Under the pieces are notes generated by a model that was not told the origin of the DNA, searched no databases, and was given only the letters and a program-made list of their open reading frames with translations. Below are positions 8,328 to 17,419 of a DNA stretch of 64,000 nucleotides, piece after piece. The stretch's first letter is position 1; each line of letters opens with the position of its first letter. A program made the translations under genes and the position numbers. This DNA is from UBA11986 sp031402435 (lineage in GTDB: Bacteria; Bacteroidota; Ignavibacteria; UBA10030; UBA6906), in the NCBI GenBank assembly GCA_031402435.1, contig JANNSJ010000045.1:24408-88407 (forward strand). Reading direction: 5' to 3'.

Positions 8328-10787
8328 ATGAAGAAGATCGATCTCAACGGCAAGTGGCAATTCAAGGCAATCAACACGTACAAATCTCTCCCCGGGAGCC
8401 AACGCGGTGTTGCTCAATGGATGAATGCGATAGTGCCCGGGACCGTCCATACCGACTTGATGGCTAATAAACAAATTGCCGATCCATTCTACAGAATGAA
8501 TGAGAACGACGTGCAATGGGTGGATCAGCATCAATGGGTCTACAAACGTGAGTTCAGAGTTCCTGCCTCCCTACTCACTCAGGATGCAATTCAGCTTGTG
8601 TGTGAAGGTCTTGATACGTACGCACAGGTTCGTATCAACGGGAAGCTTGTCGGCGAGACTGCGAATATGTTTGTCGATCACCGAATGGATGTGAAGAAAC
8701 ACGTAAGAGTAGGGAAGAATACCATTGAGATTCTGTTCGACTCGCCAACGATCCGCACGAAGGCACTTGAGAAAAAGCATGGAGCTTTGCGTGTTGCCCT
8801 TGAGCCGCCTCGTGTATATGTCAGAAAAGCGCAGTACTCATTCAGTTGGGATTGGGGTCCGAAGCTCACGACTTCAGGCATCTGGCGAAACATCTCGCTC
8901 GAAGCATTTTCATTCGCCCGGTTGAAGCATCCGCACGTGAAGATTCTTTCGCTGAACAGCCGTGAGGCTGTCGTCCAGGTCTCTGTCGAAGTAGAGCACG
9001 CTCAGCGAACCGGACTGTCCGTCAGTTTGCTCCTCATCGGTGAGGAGTCGTACGCCGAACAAACTTCTATCGTGCGCGGCAGTACGGTCATGACAACATT
9101 CCGTATTCCGAAACCGAAACTCTGGTGGCCGAACGGGTACGGTGAGCAACCGATGTATAGTGTCCTGCTCTCGCTCCAGAAGGATGGAGAGGAAATCCAC
9201 TGGCTTGAAGTTCCGTTTGCACTGCGTACCGTGAAGCTCGTTCAGAAGAAAGACAGCGAAGGCAAATCCTTCATCGTTGAGATCAATGGAAAGAAGATGT
9301 ACTGCAAGGGTGCCGATTGGATTCCGTCCGATAACTTCATTCCACGCATTGCGGATTCAACGTATGAGACGTTGCTGCATCTTGCGAAGGATGCGCACAT
9401 GAACATGATCCGCGTCTGGGGTGGAGGTATCTATGAGCAGGACATCTTCTACAACATCTGCGACCGGCTTGGCCTGATGGTGTGGCAGGATTTCATGTAC
9501 GCATGTGGCGAATATCCCGATCAACCATGGTTTCTAAAGCAGGCAAAGGAAGAGGCAGAAAAGGTTGTGAAGAGATTGAGGAATCATCCAAGCATCGTTG
9601 TCTGGTGCGGCAACAATGAATGTGAATGGCTTTTCTGTACCGAGAATCCGGATAAGACTCCGGATGATATGGCGGGTTCGAAGATCTTCCGCGAGATTCT
9701 CCCGCTCGCAGTCGCCCGATACGATGGGACTCGTCCATACTGGCGCAGTTCACCGTTCGGTGAAGGTTTCCCGAATGCGGAATCAAATGGCACGCATCAT
9801 CAATGGACTGTGTGGAGTTTCTGGAAAGACTACAAAGAATACGAGAATGACAATGCACGCTTCGTGGCGGAGTTCGGTTTCCAGGCTCCTGCAAATAGGA
9901 AGACGTTTGAGGAAGTCAGCATACGTTCTGATCGTCATCCGCAAAGCCGGTTCATGGATCACCACAACAAGCACGTTGAAGGGCCCGAACGGCTGTTCAG
10001 ATTTCAGTCCGCTCACTATCAGGTGGGTACATCGTTCGACGACTTCATCTACAAAGGACAGCTTGTCCAGGCCGAAGCGCTGAAGTGTGCCGTTGAACAT
10101 TGGCGTCGGCGAAAGTTCAACACTGCCGGCTCATTGTTCTGGCAGTTGAATGATTGCTGGCCCGTCAGTAGTTGGGCGGTCATCGATTCTGCACTACGGC
10201 CCAAGGCTGGATACTATTTTGCAAAGAAGTTCTTTGCGCCTGTTCTTCTGAGTTTCAAGAAGTCAAGGGATGTGCTGGAAGTCTGGGTTACGAACGATGA
10301 GTTGAACACCATTTCAGGTAAGATTGAATTGAGCTTCCGGTCATTTGCTGGAAGGAAGACATGGGAGAAGAAACTCAAATGCAATGTGAGAACAAACTCA
10401 TCTTCAAAGGTACATGAAATTGAGTTGTCCCAGTTTGCGAAACACGATTCAACCAGTCACTATTTCTTCGGCCGGTTATTGACCGCAGATGGTTTCTCCT
10501 CCGAGCAACGCTACTTCCTGCATGAACCGAAGCATCTTATTCTGCCGAAGACCAAGCTAACAACTCTGCTGAAGTCTGGTAAGAATGGTGAATGGAGGTT
10601 GAACATCACATCAAAACATTTTGCAAAGAACGCAAGGGTAGAGATTGGTGGGGAGGATATCGTCTTTGATGACAACTACTTCGACATTGATCCGGGGGCA
10701 ACCAGAGTTGTGCGGTTCAGATCCGATTTGATGGCTCGAGACCTGAAGAAACGTCTGAAGTTGAAATGGATTGAACCTCAGCCATGA
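8328..10787 (+). CDS. Beta-mannosidase, glycoside hydrolase family 2
   Basis: An 819-residue GH2 enzyme that would release mannose from the non-reducing end of beta-mannosides. The N-terminal sugar-binding domain (GKWQFKAIN ... VPGTVHTDLM ... YKREFRVP) is followed by the Ig-like domain and the TIM barrel. WGGGIYEQDIFYNICDRLGL marks the barrel. The acid/base Glu is in WCGNNECEW (about residue 431) and the nucleophile Glu is in VAEFGFQ (about 515). There is no signal peptide, so it acts in the cytoplasm or, with other export, the periplasm. Its stop overlaps the ATG of the GH130 gene, which supports a two-step mannoside pathway. Confidence 0.92.
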   Translation: MKKIDLNGKWQFKAINTYKSLPGSQRGVAQWMNAIVPGTVHTDLMANKQIADPFYRMNENDVQWVDQHQWVYKREFRVPASLLTQDAIQLVCEGLDTYAQVRINGKLVGETANMFVDHRMDVKKHVRVGKNTIEILFDSPTIRTKALEKKHGALRVALEPPRVYVRKAQYSFSWDWGPKLTTSGIWRNISLEAFSFARLKHPHVKILSLNSREAVVQVSVEVEHAQRTGLSVSLLLIGEESYAEQTSIVRGSTVMTTFRIPKPKLWWPNGYGEQPMYSVLLSLQKDGEEIHWLEVPFALRTVKLVQKKDSEGKSFIVEINGKKMYCKGADWIPSDNFIPRIADSTYETLLHLAKDAHMNMIRVWGGGIYEQDIFYNICDRLGLMVWQDFMYACGEYPDQPWFLKQAKEEAEKVVKRLRNHPSIVVWCGNNECEWLFCTENPDKTPDDMAGSKIFREILPLAVARYDGTRPYWRSSPFGEGFPNAESNGTHHQWTVWSFWKDYKEYENDNARFVAEFGFQAPANRKTFEEVSIRSDRHPQSRFMDHHNKHVEGPERLFRFQSAHYQVGTSFDDFIYKGQLVQAEALKCAVEHWRRRKFNTAGSLFWQLNDCWPVSSWAVIDSALRPKAGYYFAKKFFAPVLLSFKKSRDVLEVWVTNDELNTISGKIELSFRSFAGRKTWEKKLKCNVRTNSSSKVHEIELSQFAKHDSTSHYFFGRLLTADGFSSEQRYFLHEPKHLILPKTKLTTLLKSGKNGEWRLNITSKHFAKNARVEIGGEDIVFDDNYFDIDPGATRVVRFRSDLMARDLKKRLKLKWIEPQP

Positions 10788-11851
10788 ACTACAAAGAGAA
10801 TACTCTACCGAAAGTTCACCGCCTCAATAATTGCAACCCGATCGTCCAAAAGGTTTCATCCCACCCGTGGGAGAACAAGGTAACGTTCAATCCGGCCTGT
10901 GTGTTTGTGGAGGACAGGCCCGAGCTTGATGCGATCATTGCCGGACTTCCTTTCAGCCATGAGGTCAAACGCATGCTTTCAGCGGAGCGGGCGCTCTGCT
11001 TTCTACTTTACCGGGCACAAGGAACGAAGACAGAGTCGCAGGACTACACGCACTCATCCATCGGTCTTGCGATATTGAGTCCCGATTTGAAAGTTCTTGC
11101 GCGCCACACTGAGCCTGTCATTCTACCCGACATGGAGTACGACAACCTCGGCGTGGAAGATGGCAGAATCACAAAAGTCGGCGACAAGTATGTTATGATG
11201 TATTGTGCCTATGGTTCCGGTCAGCCGAAGAACAATATCCGGATCGCCATTGCCTCGACCGTCGATTTCCTGCACTGGGAAAAACACGGATTGCTGAAGG
11301 GGGACCTCAACGCAATCGATAACAAGAATGCGATGCTCTTCCCCGGCCGGGTCAACGGGAAATATCTCATGCTTCACAGGCCGATGGAAGGAAAGGATGC
11401 AATGTCGATCCACTGGGCGGAGGCGGATGATATCTTTGGCGAGTGGAGCAGCCGTGGATCATTGATGAAGCCAATTCCCAACGCTGCGTTTGTCGATACT
11501 TGGATTGGTGGCGGTTCGCCCCCGTTAATGTTGCCTGATGGCCGGTTTCTGATCATCTATCATATCGGCAACCGGAAGGCAGATGGAGTCAGAGAGTATG
11601 ACCTGGGGATTGCCATTGGAGATCCCTCGCAGTCGGAATTCATTGTCAAACGGAACGAACCGTTACTGCGACCCGAGTTTCATGCGGAAACAACGGGTGA
11701 CGCAGAGCTTGGAGTCAATAACGTTGTGTTCATTTGCGGTGCATTTTTCTCTCACGGTGATCTGTTCTTCCCGTATGCCGGGGCGGATAGTGTTGTGTTA
11801 GCAGGGAAGATTCCGAAGAGCGAAATCGATCGCTACCTCGATGTGGTGTAA
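10784..11851 (+). CDS. GH130 family beta-mannoside phosphorylase/hydrolase
   Basis: A 355-residue five-bladed propeller protein of glycoside hydrolase family 130. Typical motifs are FNPACVFVED near the start, GVEDGRITKVGDKYVMMY near residue 125 and a late TGDAELGVNNVVF segment. Family members phosphorolyse or hydrolyse beta-mannosidic bonds and give mannose-1-phosphate or mannose. The ATG overlaps the beta-mannosidase stop (ATGA), so the two are coupled. No signal peptide is seen, which suits an intracellular phosphorylase. I cannot separate phosphorylase from hydrolase subfamilies from sequence alone. Confidence 0.9.
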   Translation: MNYKENTLPKVHRLNNCNPIVQKVSSHPWENKVTFNPACVFVEDRPELDAIIAGLPFSHEVKRMLSAERALCFLLYRAQGTKTESQDYTHSSIGLAILSPDLKVLARHTEPVILPDMEYDNLGVEDGRITKVGDKYVMMYCAYGSGQPKNNIRIAIASTVDFLHWEKHGLLKGDLNAIDNKNAMLFPGRVNGKYLMLHRPMEGKDAMSIHWAEADDIFGEWSSRGSLMKPIPNAAFVDTWIGGGSPPLMLPDGRFLIIYHIGNRKADGVREYDLGIAIGDPSQSEFIVKRNEPLLRPEFHAETTGDAELGVNNVVFICGAFFSHGDLFFPYAGADSVVLAGKIPKSEIDRYLDVV

Positions 11852-11990
11852 TCCCCGTACACCCGGCTGGCAGCGGGTTCAATTGCATTTCTCTCGCATT
11901 TCCTCTACATTTTTGCAGGCTTACTTGTGCAGGGTTGCGGGGAAAGGGCGTGAGCCAGTTGTTGCTCGTCCTTAACCCTTTGGCATATCC

Positions 11991-14900
11991 TTGACTCCTT
12001 ACCGCGTAAGCGAACAACAAACACGCTACTCCCTCATTGATCCCCAGCTCAAACGAGCCGGATGGAATCTCACCGACCGTACGCAGATCGGATTGGAGAT
12101 TCCGGTTGCGGGGTACAACGTCATTGCGAGCGAAGCGAAGCAATCTGGCTCAAGGTACAAAAGCGAGATTGCTTCGTCGTTCACTCCGCTCACTCCTCGC
12201 AATGACTTGGGTTCCGAAGGCATTACCGACTACTGCCTCTATCGCACCAATGGCGAAGTCCTCGCAGTCGTCGAAGCAAAGCGCACAAGCCGCGAGCCCC
12301 GCGTTGGCAAGCAGCAGGTGCTTGAGTATGTGACCACCATCGAGAAGAAACAGAGCTTCCGACCATTTGCATTCATGGCGAATGGCGAGGATATCTTTTT
12401 CTGGGATAGCGCCGAGTCGGCTGAGCGGCACGTTGCCGGATTCTTCTCTCGTGAGAATCTCGAACGCCTTCTTTTCCTGAAGCAGAACCGCAAGCCTCTC
12501 AACAGCATTCAGATCAAAGATTCCATCGTAAACCGTGCGTACCAGATTGAGGCCATACGGAGAATCTCGGAAGCCATCGAGAAGAAGAAAAAGCGGAAGG
12601 CGCTCCTCGTGATGGCAACGGGCACAGGCAAGACCCGCACAACGATGGCGCTCATCGATGTGTTCCTTCGTGCTCACGCGGCGCAGCGTGTCCTCTTCCT
12701 CGCAGACCGTGACGCTCTCGTTGACCAGGCATTGGCCGATGGCTTCAAAGTTCATCTGCCGAACGAAGCACAGACTCGAATCCGGACATACCAGATAGAC
12801 ACAACCAAACGCATGTACGTCTCAACGCTGCAAACGCTGGAGATGTGCTACGAGAAGTTCTCGCCTGCCGACTTTGATCTCGTCATCGCAGATGAGTGTC
12901 ATCGCTCCATCTACAACAAGTTCACGGACGTGCTCGCGTATTTCGATGCAATTCAAATTGGTCTGACAGCAACACCCGCCGAGTTCATCGACCGTGACAC
13001 GATGAAGTTCTTCGATTGCGATCCCGCCGAAAAGGGCGGGACAGGCGTCCGAACCCCGACCTATCTGTACACATTCGATGAAGCTGTCAAAGACAAATAC
13101 CTTGCCGACTTCAATGTCTACGCGGCGCAGACGAAGTTTCAACGCAAAGGCATCAAGGGTGTTGACCTGACGGATGAAGACAGGGACTCGCTGAAATCAC
13201 GGGGAATTGACCCTGATGACATCAACTATGAAGGGACTGACCTCGAACGGAAGGTGACGAACAAAGATACACTCCGCAGGCAGTGGAATGAGTTCATGCA
13301 GTTTTGCATCAAGGATGCAACCGGACAGTTACCGGGAAAAACGATTGTCTTTGCGATTACGCATAACCACGCAACACGGCTCGCCGACGCGTTCAACGAG
13401 ATGTACCCGGAATACGGCGGCAAGCTTGTGCAGGTGATTACTTCGAAGATGGAGCGTGCGAATATGAGGGTGGATTTCGGATTTGGGATTGCGGAAGGAA
13501 GGCGGCCCAATCCGCAATCGACAATCCGCCCTCCGAAATCCAGATATAAGCCGGTGAACTCGCAGATCAAGTGGCGCCGTGCGCCATGGCGCCAAAGGCG
13601 CTCATTCTGGCAGATGATCGGAAGAGGAACACGCAGCCAGGAAGCGTGCAAGCGTTTGGAGTGGCTCCCCAACCGTGAGAAGGACAAGTTCCTTATCGTG
13701 GACTTCTGGGAGAACTTCGAGCATTTCAACATGATGCCGAAGGATGGCGAAACCACGGGCCAGATACCGGTATTGGTTACAATCTTCAATACCCGCCTCA
13801 CGAAGCTGGAGGTACTTTTCGCAGCCGACGAGTCATTGCGAAGCGCCTACGCACCAAATGTCATTGCGAGCGGAGCGAAGCAATCTCATTCCGAGCCGTC
13901 TGTCACTGCGAGGAGCGAAGCGACGAAGCAGTCTCTCTTTTCAGATGAGCGGATTGTTCCGCCTTCCAGAATCCCGCTCATGAGCGGAATCCCAGAAAGC
14001 GGGACTTCGTCCCTGAGAAGCGGGACTCGCAATGACAGTGTGGCCGAGGATGTGCGAAGGATAATCCAGGACCTCCGCGCCCTCATTGCCCGTATCCCTG
14101 AATCCTCCTACTCCGTGAAGCTGGCAATGAAGGAAGTCCGTGAGGCGTGGCCTGCCCGACTGGGGGAGGGTGCTGAGGGGCGGTCAGGCGGGGACGACGA
14201 CTTCTGGCGCTACATCACCGCCTCCAAAATCGAGTTCCTCCGGATGAAAGTCGCGCCGCTCCTCCGGTTTGTGCCGCATGTAAAACCTGCTGAAGAATTC
14301 TTTGTGAGCAAGATGGAACGTTGCGGGCTGGCTCTGCTGCAAAAGAAAGACCTGAAGATGCACATTGAATCCATCCGTGAAGATGTCTCGCTGTTGCAAA
14401 CCAACCTCGATCAGGTCCAACCTCACGTAAAGCTGATTGATACCGTGTTAGGCTCCGCGTATTGGAGTACACTCACACTCGGCCCGCTGGACGAAGCAAA
14501 AGAAACTCTCGCCCCGCTGATGAAGTACCGCCGTGACCGTCCCTCGATTGTGATTGAGCTTGGCCTGGACGACATTATTGACTCGCGCAGGTGGGTGATA
14601 CTCCGGAAGGACTCGCAGCGTGTATACGTGGAAGAGTACAAGAAGAAAATCGAAGAGAAGATCTTGCAGATGGCGGCAAAGCATGAAACGATTGAGAAAC
14701 TAAAGAAGGGTGTAGGGGTTGGGGTGGAGGATTTAGTGAAGCTGGAGGAAACGCTGGAGGCCGAGCTTGGCACCGACGAGCTGAGCCTCGATGATGAGAA
14801 CATGCTGAAGGCGTTTGGCGTGCGTGTGGGAAGTCTTGTGGACTTCCTGAAGCATGTGCTCGGACTTGAAGCGCTCCCCTCGTACGAGACTGTTGTGCGC

Positions 14901-15119
14901 AAGGCGTTCGATGCGTTCATTCTTGAGCATAACTACAATGCGGACCAGTCCCGGTTCCTGCGCGTTGTTCAGAGCGTCTTCCTGCAGCGGAGGAAGCTAG
15001 AGCTTTCCGACTTGTACGAGGAGCCGTTCACGAACTTTGGTGCGAATGCGGTGGAGAAACTGTTTGGTGAGAATGAAATAACAGAACTGATTGAGTTGGC
15101 GAGGAGATTGGCGGCGTAG
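11991..15119 (+). CDS. hsdR: Type I restriction enzyme R subunit, palindrome-invaded
   Basis: A 1042-residue HsdR read from TTG at 11991. The N-terminal nuclease shows TDYCLYRTNGEVLAVVEAK (D-ExK). The helicase has Walker A (MATGTGKTRTT, about 212), DECH (about 300), TATP and motif VI (QMIGRGTR, about 541). Between ITSKMERANM and KPVNSQIK, where motif V (a DTGID-type stretch) should lie, there is only a palindromic repeat (13472-13541), so motif V is missing. Other in-frame palindromes lie at 12120-12206, 13023-13040, 13572-13594, 13859-14036 and about 14150-14193. The frame stays open throughout, but ATP-driven translocation is probably lost. hsdM and hsdS lie 7-11 kb downstream. Confidence 0.85.
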   Translation: MTPYRVSEQQTRYSLIDPQLKRAGWNLTDRTQIGLEIPVAGYNVIASEAKQSGSRYKSEIASSFTPLTPRNDLGSEGITDYCLYRTNGEVLAVVEAKRTSREPRVGKQQVLEYVTTIEKKQSFRPFAFMANGEDIFFWDSAESAERHVAGFFSRENLERLLFLKQNRKPLNSIQIKDSIVNRAYQIEAIRRISEAIEKKKKRKALLVMATGTGKTRTTMALIDVFLRAHAAQRVLFLADRDALVDQALADGFKVHLPNEAQTRIRTYQIDTTKRMYVSTLQTLEMCYEKFSPADFDLVIADECHRSIYNKFTDVLAYFDAIQIGLTATPAEFIDRDTMKFFDCDPAEKGGTGVRTPTYLYTFDEAVKDKYLADFNVYAAQTKFQRKGIKGVDLTDEDRDSLKSRGIDPDDINYEGTDLERKVTNKDTLRRQWNEFMQFCIKDATGQLPGKTIVFAITHNHATRLADAFNEMYPEYGGKLVQVITSKMERANMRVDFGFGIAEGRRPNPQSTIRPPKSRYKPVNSQIKWRRAPWRQRRSFWQMIGRGTRSQEACKRLEWLPNREKDKFLIVDFWENFEHFNMMPKDGETTGQIPVLVTIFNTRLTKLEVLFAADESLRSAYAPNVIASGAKQSHSEPSVTARSEATKQSLFSDERIVPPSRIPLMSGIPESGTSSLRSGTRNDSVAEDVRRIIQDLRALIARIPESSYSVKLAMKEVREAWPARLGEGAEGRSGGDDDFWRYITASKIEFLRMKVAPLLRFVPHVKPAEEFFVSKMERCGLALLQKKDLKMHIESIREDVSLLQTNLDQVQPHVKLIDTVLGSAYWSTLTLGPLDEAKETLAPLMKYRRDRPSIVIELGLDDIIDSRRWVILRKDSQRVYVEEYKKKIEEKILQMAAKHETIEKLKKGVGVGVEDLVKLEETLEAELGTDELSLDDENMLKAFGVRVGSLVDFLKHVLGLEALPSYETVVRKAFDAFILEHNYNADQSRFLRVVQSVFLQRRKLELSDLYEEPFTNFGANAVEKLFGENEITELIELARRLAA
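12120..12206. repeat. Family A palindromic repeat, copy 2, inside hsdR nuclease domain
   Basis: GTCATTGCGAGCG at the left and CTCGCAATGAC at the right are inverted. The element is read through in frame as about 29 extra residues (IASEAKQSG...TPRND) inside the HsdR N-terminal domain, just before the DY...EAK catalytic strands. Confidence 0.88.
13023..13040. repeat. Family C mini-palindrome in hsdR
   Basis: CCCGCC at 13023-13028 and GGCGGG at 13035-13040 form a short hairpin. It encodes PAEKGG inside the loop before PTYLYTFDEAVKDKYL, where other HsdR proteins have a short acidic linker. Confidence 0.6.
13472..13541. mobile_element. Family B palindrome (GGATTTCGG...CCGAAATCC) replacing hsdR motif V region
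   Basis: GGATTTCGG at 13472-13480 is inverted relative to CCGAAATCC at 13533-13541. Inner segments GGATTGCGG-like and CAATCCGCAATC also pair. The ends match those of the two gene-bearing elements in hsdM, so this looks like an ORF-less, non-autonomous relative. It stands where about 30 conserved HsdR residues, including helicase motif V, are expected. Confidence 0.75.
13572..13594. repeat. TGGCGCC palindrome in hsdR
   Basis: TGGCGCC at 13572-13578 and GGCGCCA at 13588-13594 are inverted. The insert adds about 11 residues (WRRAPWRQRRS) between NSQIK and FWQMIGRGTR, which are directly adjacent in normal HsdR proteins. Confidence 0.65.
13859..14036. repeat. Family A palindromic repeats, compound copy 3, in hsdR
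   Basis: Two family A left arms (GTCATTGCGAGCG and GTCACTGCGAGGAGCG) are followed by a nested hairpin (AATCCCGCTC-ATGAGCGG) and a right arm CTCGCAATGACAG. The whole block is in frame and adds about 60 residues to HsdR between the helicase and the C-terminal helical region. Different repeat types have apparently landed inside each other. Confidence 0.8.
14150..14193. repeat. Family C palindrome in hsdR C-terminal region
   Basis: GCCTGCCCGAC on the left and GTCAGGCGGGG on the right form an imperfect inverted repeat. It adds about 15 residues rich in Gly, Arg and Ala between REAW and DDDFWRYI. Confidence 0.5.
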
Positions 15120-15147
15120 GGGGCAGCCTGAAATCCAGATTGCGACC

Positions 15148-15210
15148 TTCATCTAATTGCCTCAATAGCTTATATTGAATACGTGCCCAAATAAATAAAC
15201 CGGTAAGGAG
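15148..15210 (+). promoter_or_regulatory. Candidate promoter and ribosome-binding site of the seven-gene cassette
   Basis: TATATT at 15171-15176 is a good -10. The best -35 at 17 bp spacing, TTCATC at 15148, is weak. AAGGAG near 15204-15209 lies 11 bases before the ATG at 15221. The 100-base gap after hsdR is the only sizeable spacer at the head of the cassette, so transcription probably starts here. Confidence 0.35.
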
Positions 15211-15220
15211 AATCTAAGTC

Positions 15221-16579
15221 ATGGCTGATCAGCTTGAACGAATATCGGTTATTGTTCCGAGGAACCCATTTACGCCACCCAGTTTAGGCGAGGTTCATCA
15301 CTTCCTATGTGCGCTCGATGTGGTGAAACTGATGGAATGGTGGCCAGGATTACCTCATGTACCCAAAAAAGACCCGCTAAAAGTTAAGACTATTCAAAGA
15401 TCACTTGATTGGAAGCGAGTAACACAAATTGCCGCATACCTTCTGCAGCAGGAAATAGAGGATGCACCTACAGTCCTGGATGAAGTATTCGGTCCGGTTT
15501 ATGAGCCACAGAAGAATGAGCCCGGCCGCGAGTGGCCCCCGACGGTTAAGGAAATAGTGAAATACAATAGAAGTTCATTTCCCTTTTTCAGCAATGTACT
15601 CGTCCATGTTAATGGTGTTACATTCACACCGAACAAAAAGATAGAAGAAACGGGCGAGCTTCACTTGGATCCAAACGCACCGGATTTCTTCTTGACCATT
15701 ATTGACGGTCAGCATCGCATCAACGGTGCTTACATGGCATTGAGAATTCGGCAAAAATCTGACCCGTCTGCAGAATGGTCTATCCCAGCAGAGGTCTTCA
15801 AGGATCTTGATCCTCGAGACAAGCCGCCGATACACCAAGCGCAGATTTTCATTGATGTCAATTTGAATCAGAAGAAGGTTGACCGTTCGTTGGTTGCGGA
15901 TCTGTTTCCTCTTGCAAGGGGACGTCGTGAGTCACTTGACACGAAGGATCGTGCACAAGATATTGGACGACGACTAATGCTGGAGACCGGACCACTCGTA
16001 GGTATGATTCAGATTCCTGGAATAAGGTATGGCGTTAAGGATGTCGTAGCGTTAGCAACCCTGAATGCCGGCATCGAGGGGGTGATTCCTTCGTTGGACG
16101 CTTGTGATATTACGGATCTTGAGGCACAGACAGATTTTCTGGCTCAATTCCTTGAGTGTTGGTTGGCTGCTTCGGGTCGCGGTGAGGAGAAGGGGACACT
16201 CGAACTTGACCGTGAGAATGTGGTGTACCAAGGGCGTGTTCTAGTCTCGGTGATTGGCCTTGTCCCGGCGCTTCTCCATCATTTGAGGATCAGAGGGATT
16301 CCGTTTGCCTCGAATAAGGCACGAGCGGAGATGATACACTGGTTACGAGATCTGATATACCGAGGAGGTCTTAGTCATAAGGGGAAGTTTGTCTCCAAGG
16401 ATGAGTTCAAGAAGCTCGGCTTCCTGGGTAGTGGCGGTATTGGCAGATTTCGGAATTTGCTGTGGGCATCTGCCATCCGAAAAACAAAACTAGGAGCAAA
16501 GATATCTGAGAAAAGGGTAGCCGATTTAGCAGATCAAGCTAGAAAAGAAGTTCTCAGATCAGTGGAGCCCCCAAGGTGA
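15221..16579 (+). CDS. DGQHR-domain protein (DndB-like)
   Basis: A 452-residue protein with the hallmark DGQHR motif in LTIIDGQHRINGAYMAL near residue 165. Residues 205-235 (QIFIDVNLNQKKVDRSLVADLF) continue the DndB-type domain. DndB and DpdB proteins regulate or assist DNA-modification systems such as phosphorothioation and 7-deazaguanine insertion. Whether this one works on DNA is unknown. It is the first gene of a tight operon and its stop overlaps the next GTG by four bases. No dnd or dpd enzyme genes are present, so a role in those exact pathways is unlikely. Confidence 0.82.
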   Translation: MADQLERISVIVPRNPFTPPSLGEVHHFLCALDVVKLMEWWPGLPHVPKKDPLKVKTIQRSLDWKRVTQIAAYLLQQEIEDAPTVLDEVFGPVYEPQKNEPGREWPPTVKEIVKYNRSSFPFFSNVLVHVNGVTFTPNKKIEETGELHLDPNAPDFFLTIIDGQHRINGAYMALRIRQKSDPSAEWSIPAEVFKDLDPRDKPPIHQAQIFIDVNLNQKKVDRSLVADLFPLARGRRESLDTKDRAQDIGRRLMLETGPLVGMIQIPGIRYGVKDVVALATLNAGIEGVIPSLDACDITDLEAQTDFLAQFLECWLAASGRGEEKGTLELDRENVVYQGRVLVSVIGLVPALLHHLRIRGIPFASNKARAEMIHWLRDLIYRGGLSHKGKFVSKDEFKKLGFLGSGGIGRFRNLLWASAIRKTKLGAKISEKRVADLADQARKEVLRSVEPPR

Positions 16580-17415
16580 TTGATCATTCAGATTCTGATC
16601 AGGTCTTAGGGCTGACCTTTGCACGCCTTGGGAGACCAGCGAATACTCTTGAGTTTCCATTAGTGGAGTCTCTCTCGGATCGGGTTGTTACCTCGTTGGA
16701 AGATGATGTTCAGCTGATTCCTCACTTTCAAATCTCACTGTTTGCATCGGCGAGTATTGAAATGTGGCATAGGGCAGTTCATAGCTTTCTTTGGTCAGTC
16801 GCCTTGAGAGACCATAGCAAGATATGGTCTTCTGTTACTGGATATTATTCGAGTCACTATGTAATGCGCGCATTTGCTCACGCTTTTGGCTTCTTCAAGT
16901 CGTTCGCAAAGAAGAAGATAATACAGGTGGTTATCAGTCACGGTACGGGTGTATGCAAGGTAATCGATGCGGATGATAAGGGTGAGCACAGTTTCTATTG
17001 GAAAGTTGTGAAGCATTATCCTGAATTCAAGGATAACCTATTGTTTCGATTTAATAGTGAGCGAGACAAGACATCCGACTGTTCACATCGGAACCACGCC
17101 AACTACTCTGATCATATTGGTGGCTATTTGAAAGTTGGGTTTCCAACAACTGCTCAACTTTTAGACTCGATTGAGAAAATTAGCCGCATTCGTCGCTTTG
17201 CGATAACAGAAGTCTCTAGGGATGGCTTCCCGGATTTGGATAACGTCCAGATCCTTGCCTACCAGCGTCTCGTGACATTTAGGGACTTTCTGGATGGCCG
17301 CTTAAAGGATAATCGGTTCTGGCGTGCACATCGAGACCCGAACTGGTGCAAAGGAATGGTCACCTTCCATCTTGAGGACGCCAAACTCAAAGTACTGAAA
17401 GAGGGCATTCGTTAG
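16576..17415 (+). CDS. Hypothetical protein of the DGQHR cassette
   Basis: 279 residues starting at a GTG that overlaps the preceding stop (GTGA). I do not recognise the family. The helical stretch with MWHRAVHSFLWSV and SSVTGYYSSHYVMRAFAHAF near residues 55-100 resembles the W..YY..R.. pattern of some HEPN-like helical bundles in defence loci; that resemblance is weak. The C-terminal half carries scattered His and Arg residues (HRNHANYSDHIGG) of unknown meaning. It has no signal peptide or membrane helix. Coupled translation with the DGQHR protein suggests the two products act together. Confidence 0.72.
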   Translation: MIDHSDSDQVLGLTFARLGRPANTLEFPLVESLSDRVVTSLEDDVQLIPHFQISLFASASIEMWHRAVHSFLWSVALRDHSKIWSSVTGYYSSHYVMRAFAHAFGFFKSFAKKKIIQVVISHGTGVCKVIDADDKGEHSFYWKVVKHYPEFKDNLLFRFNSERDKTSDCSHRNHANYSDHIGGYLKVGFPTTAQLLDSIEKISRIRRFAITEVSRDGFPDLDNVQILAYQRLVTFRDFLDGRLKDNRFWRAHRDPNWCKGMVTFHLEDAKLKVLKEGIR

Positions 17416-17419
17416 ACGT

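Noticed and set aside
11852..11990. Promoter or regulatory RNA before hsdR
   Set aside because: No convincing -10/-35 pair or conserved fold was seen in these 139 bases.
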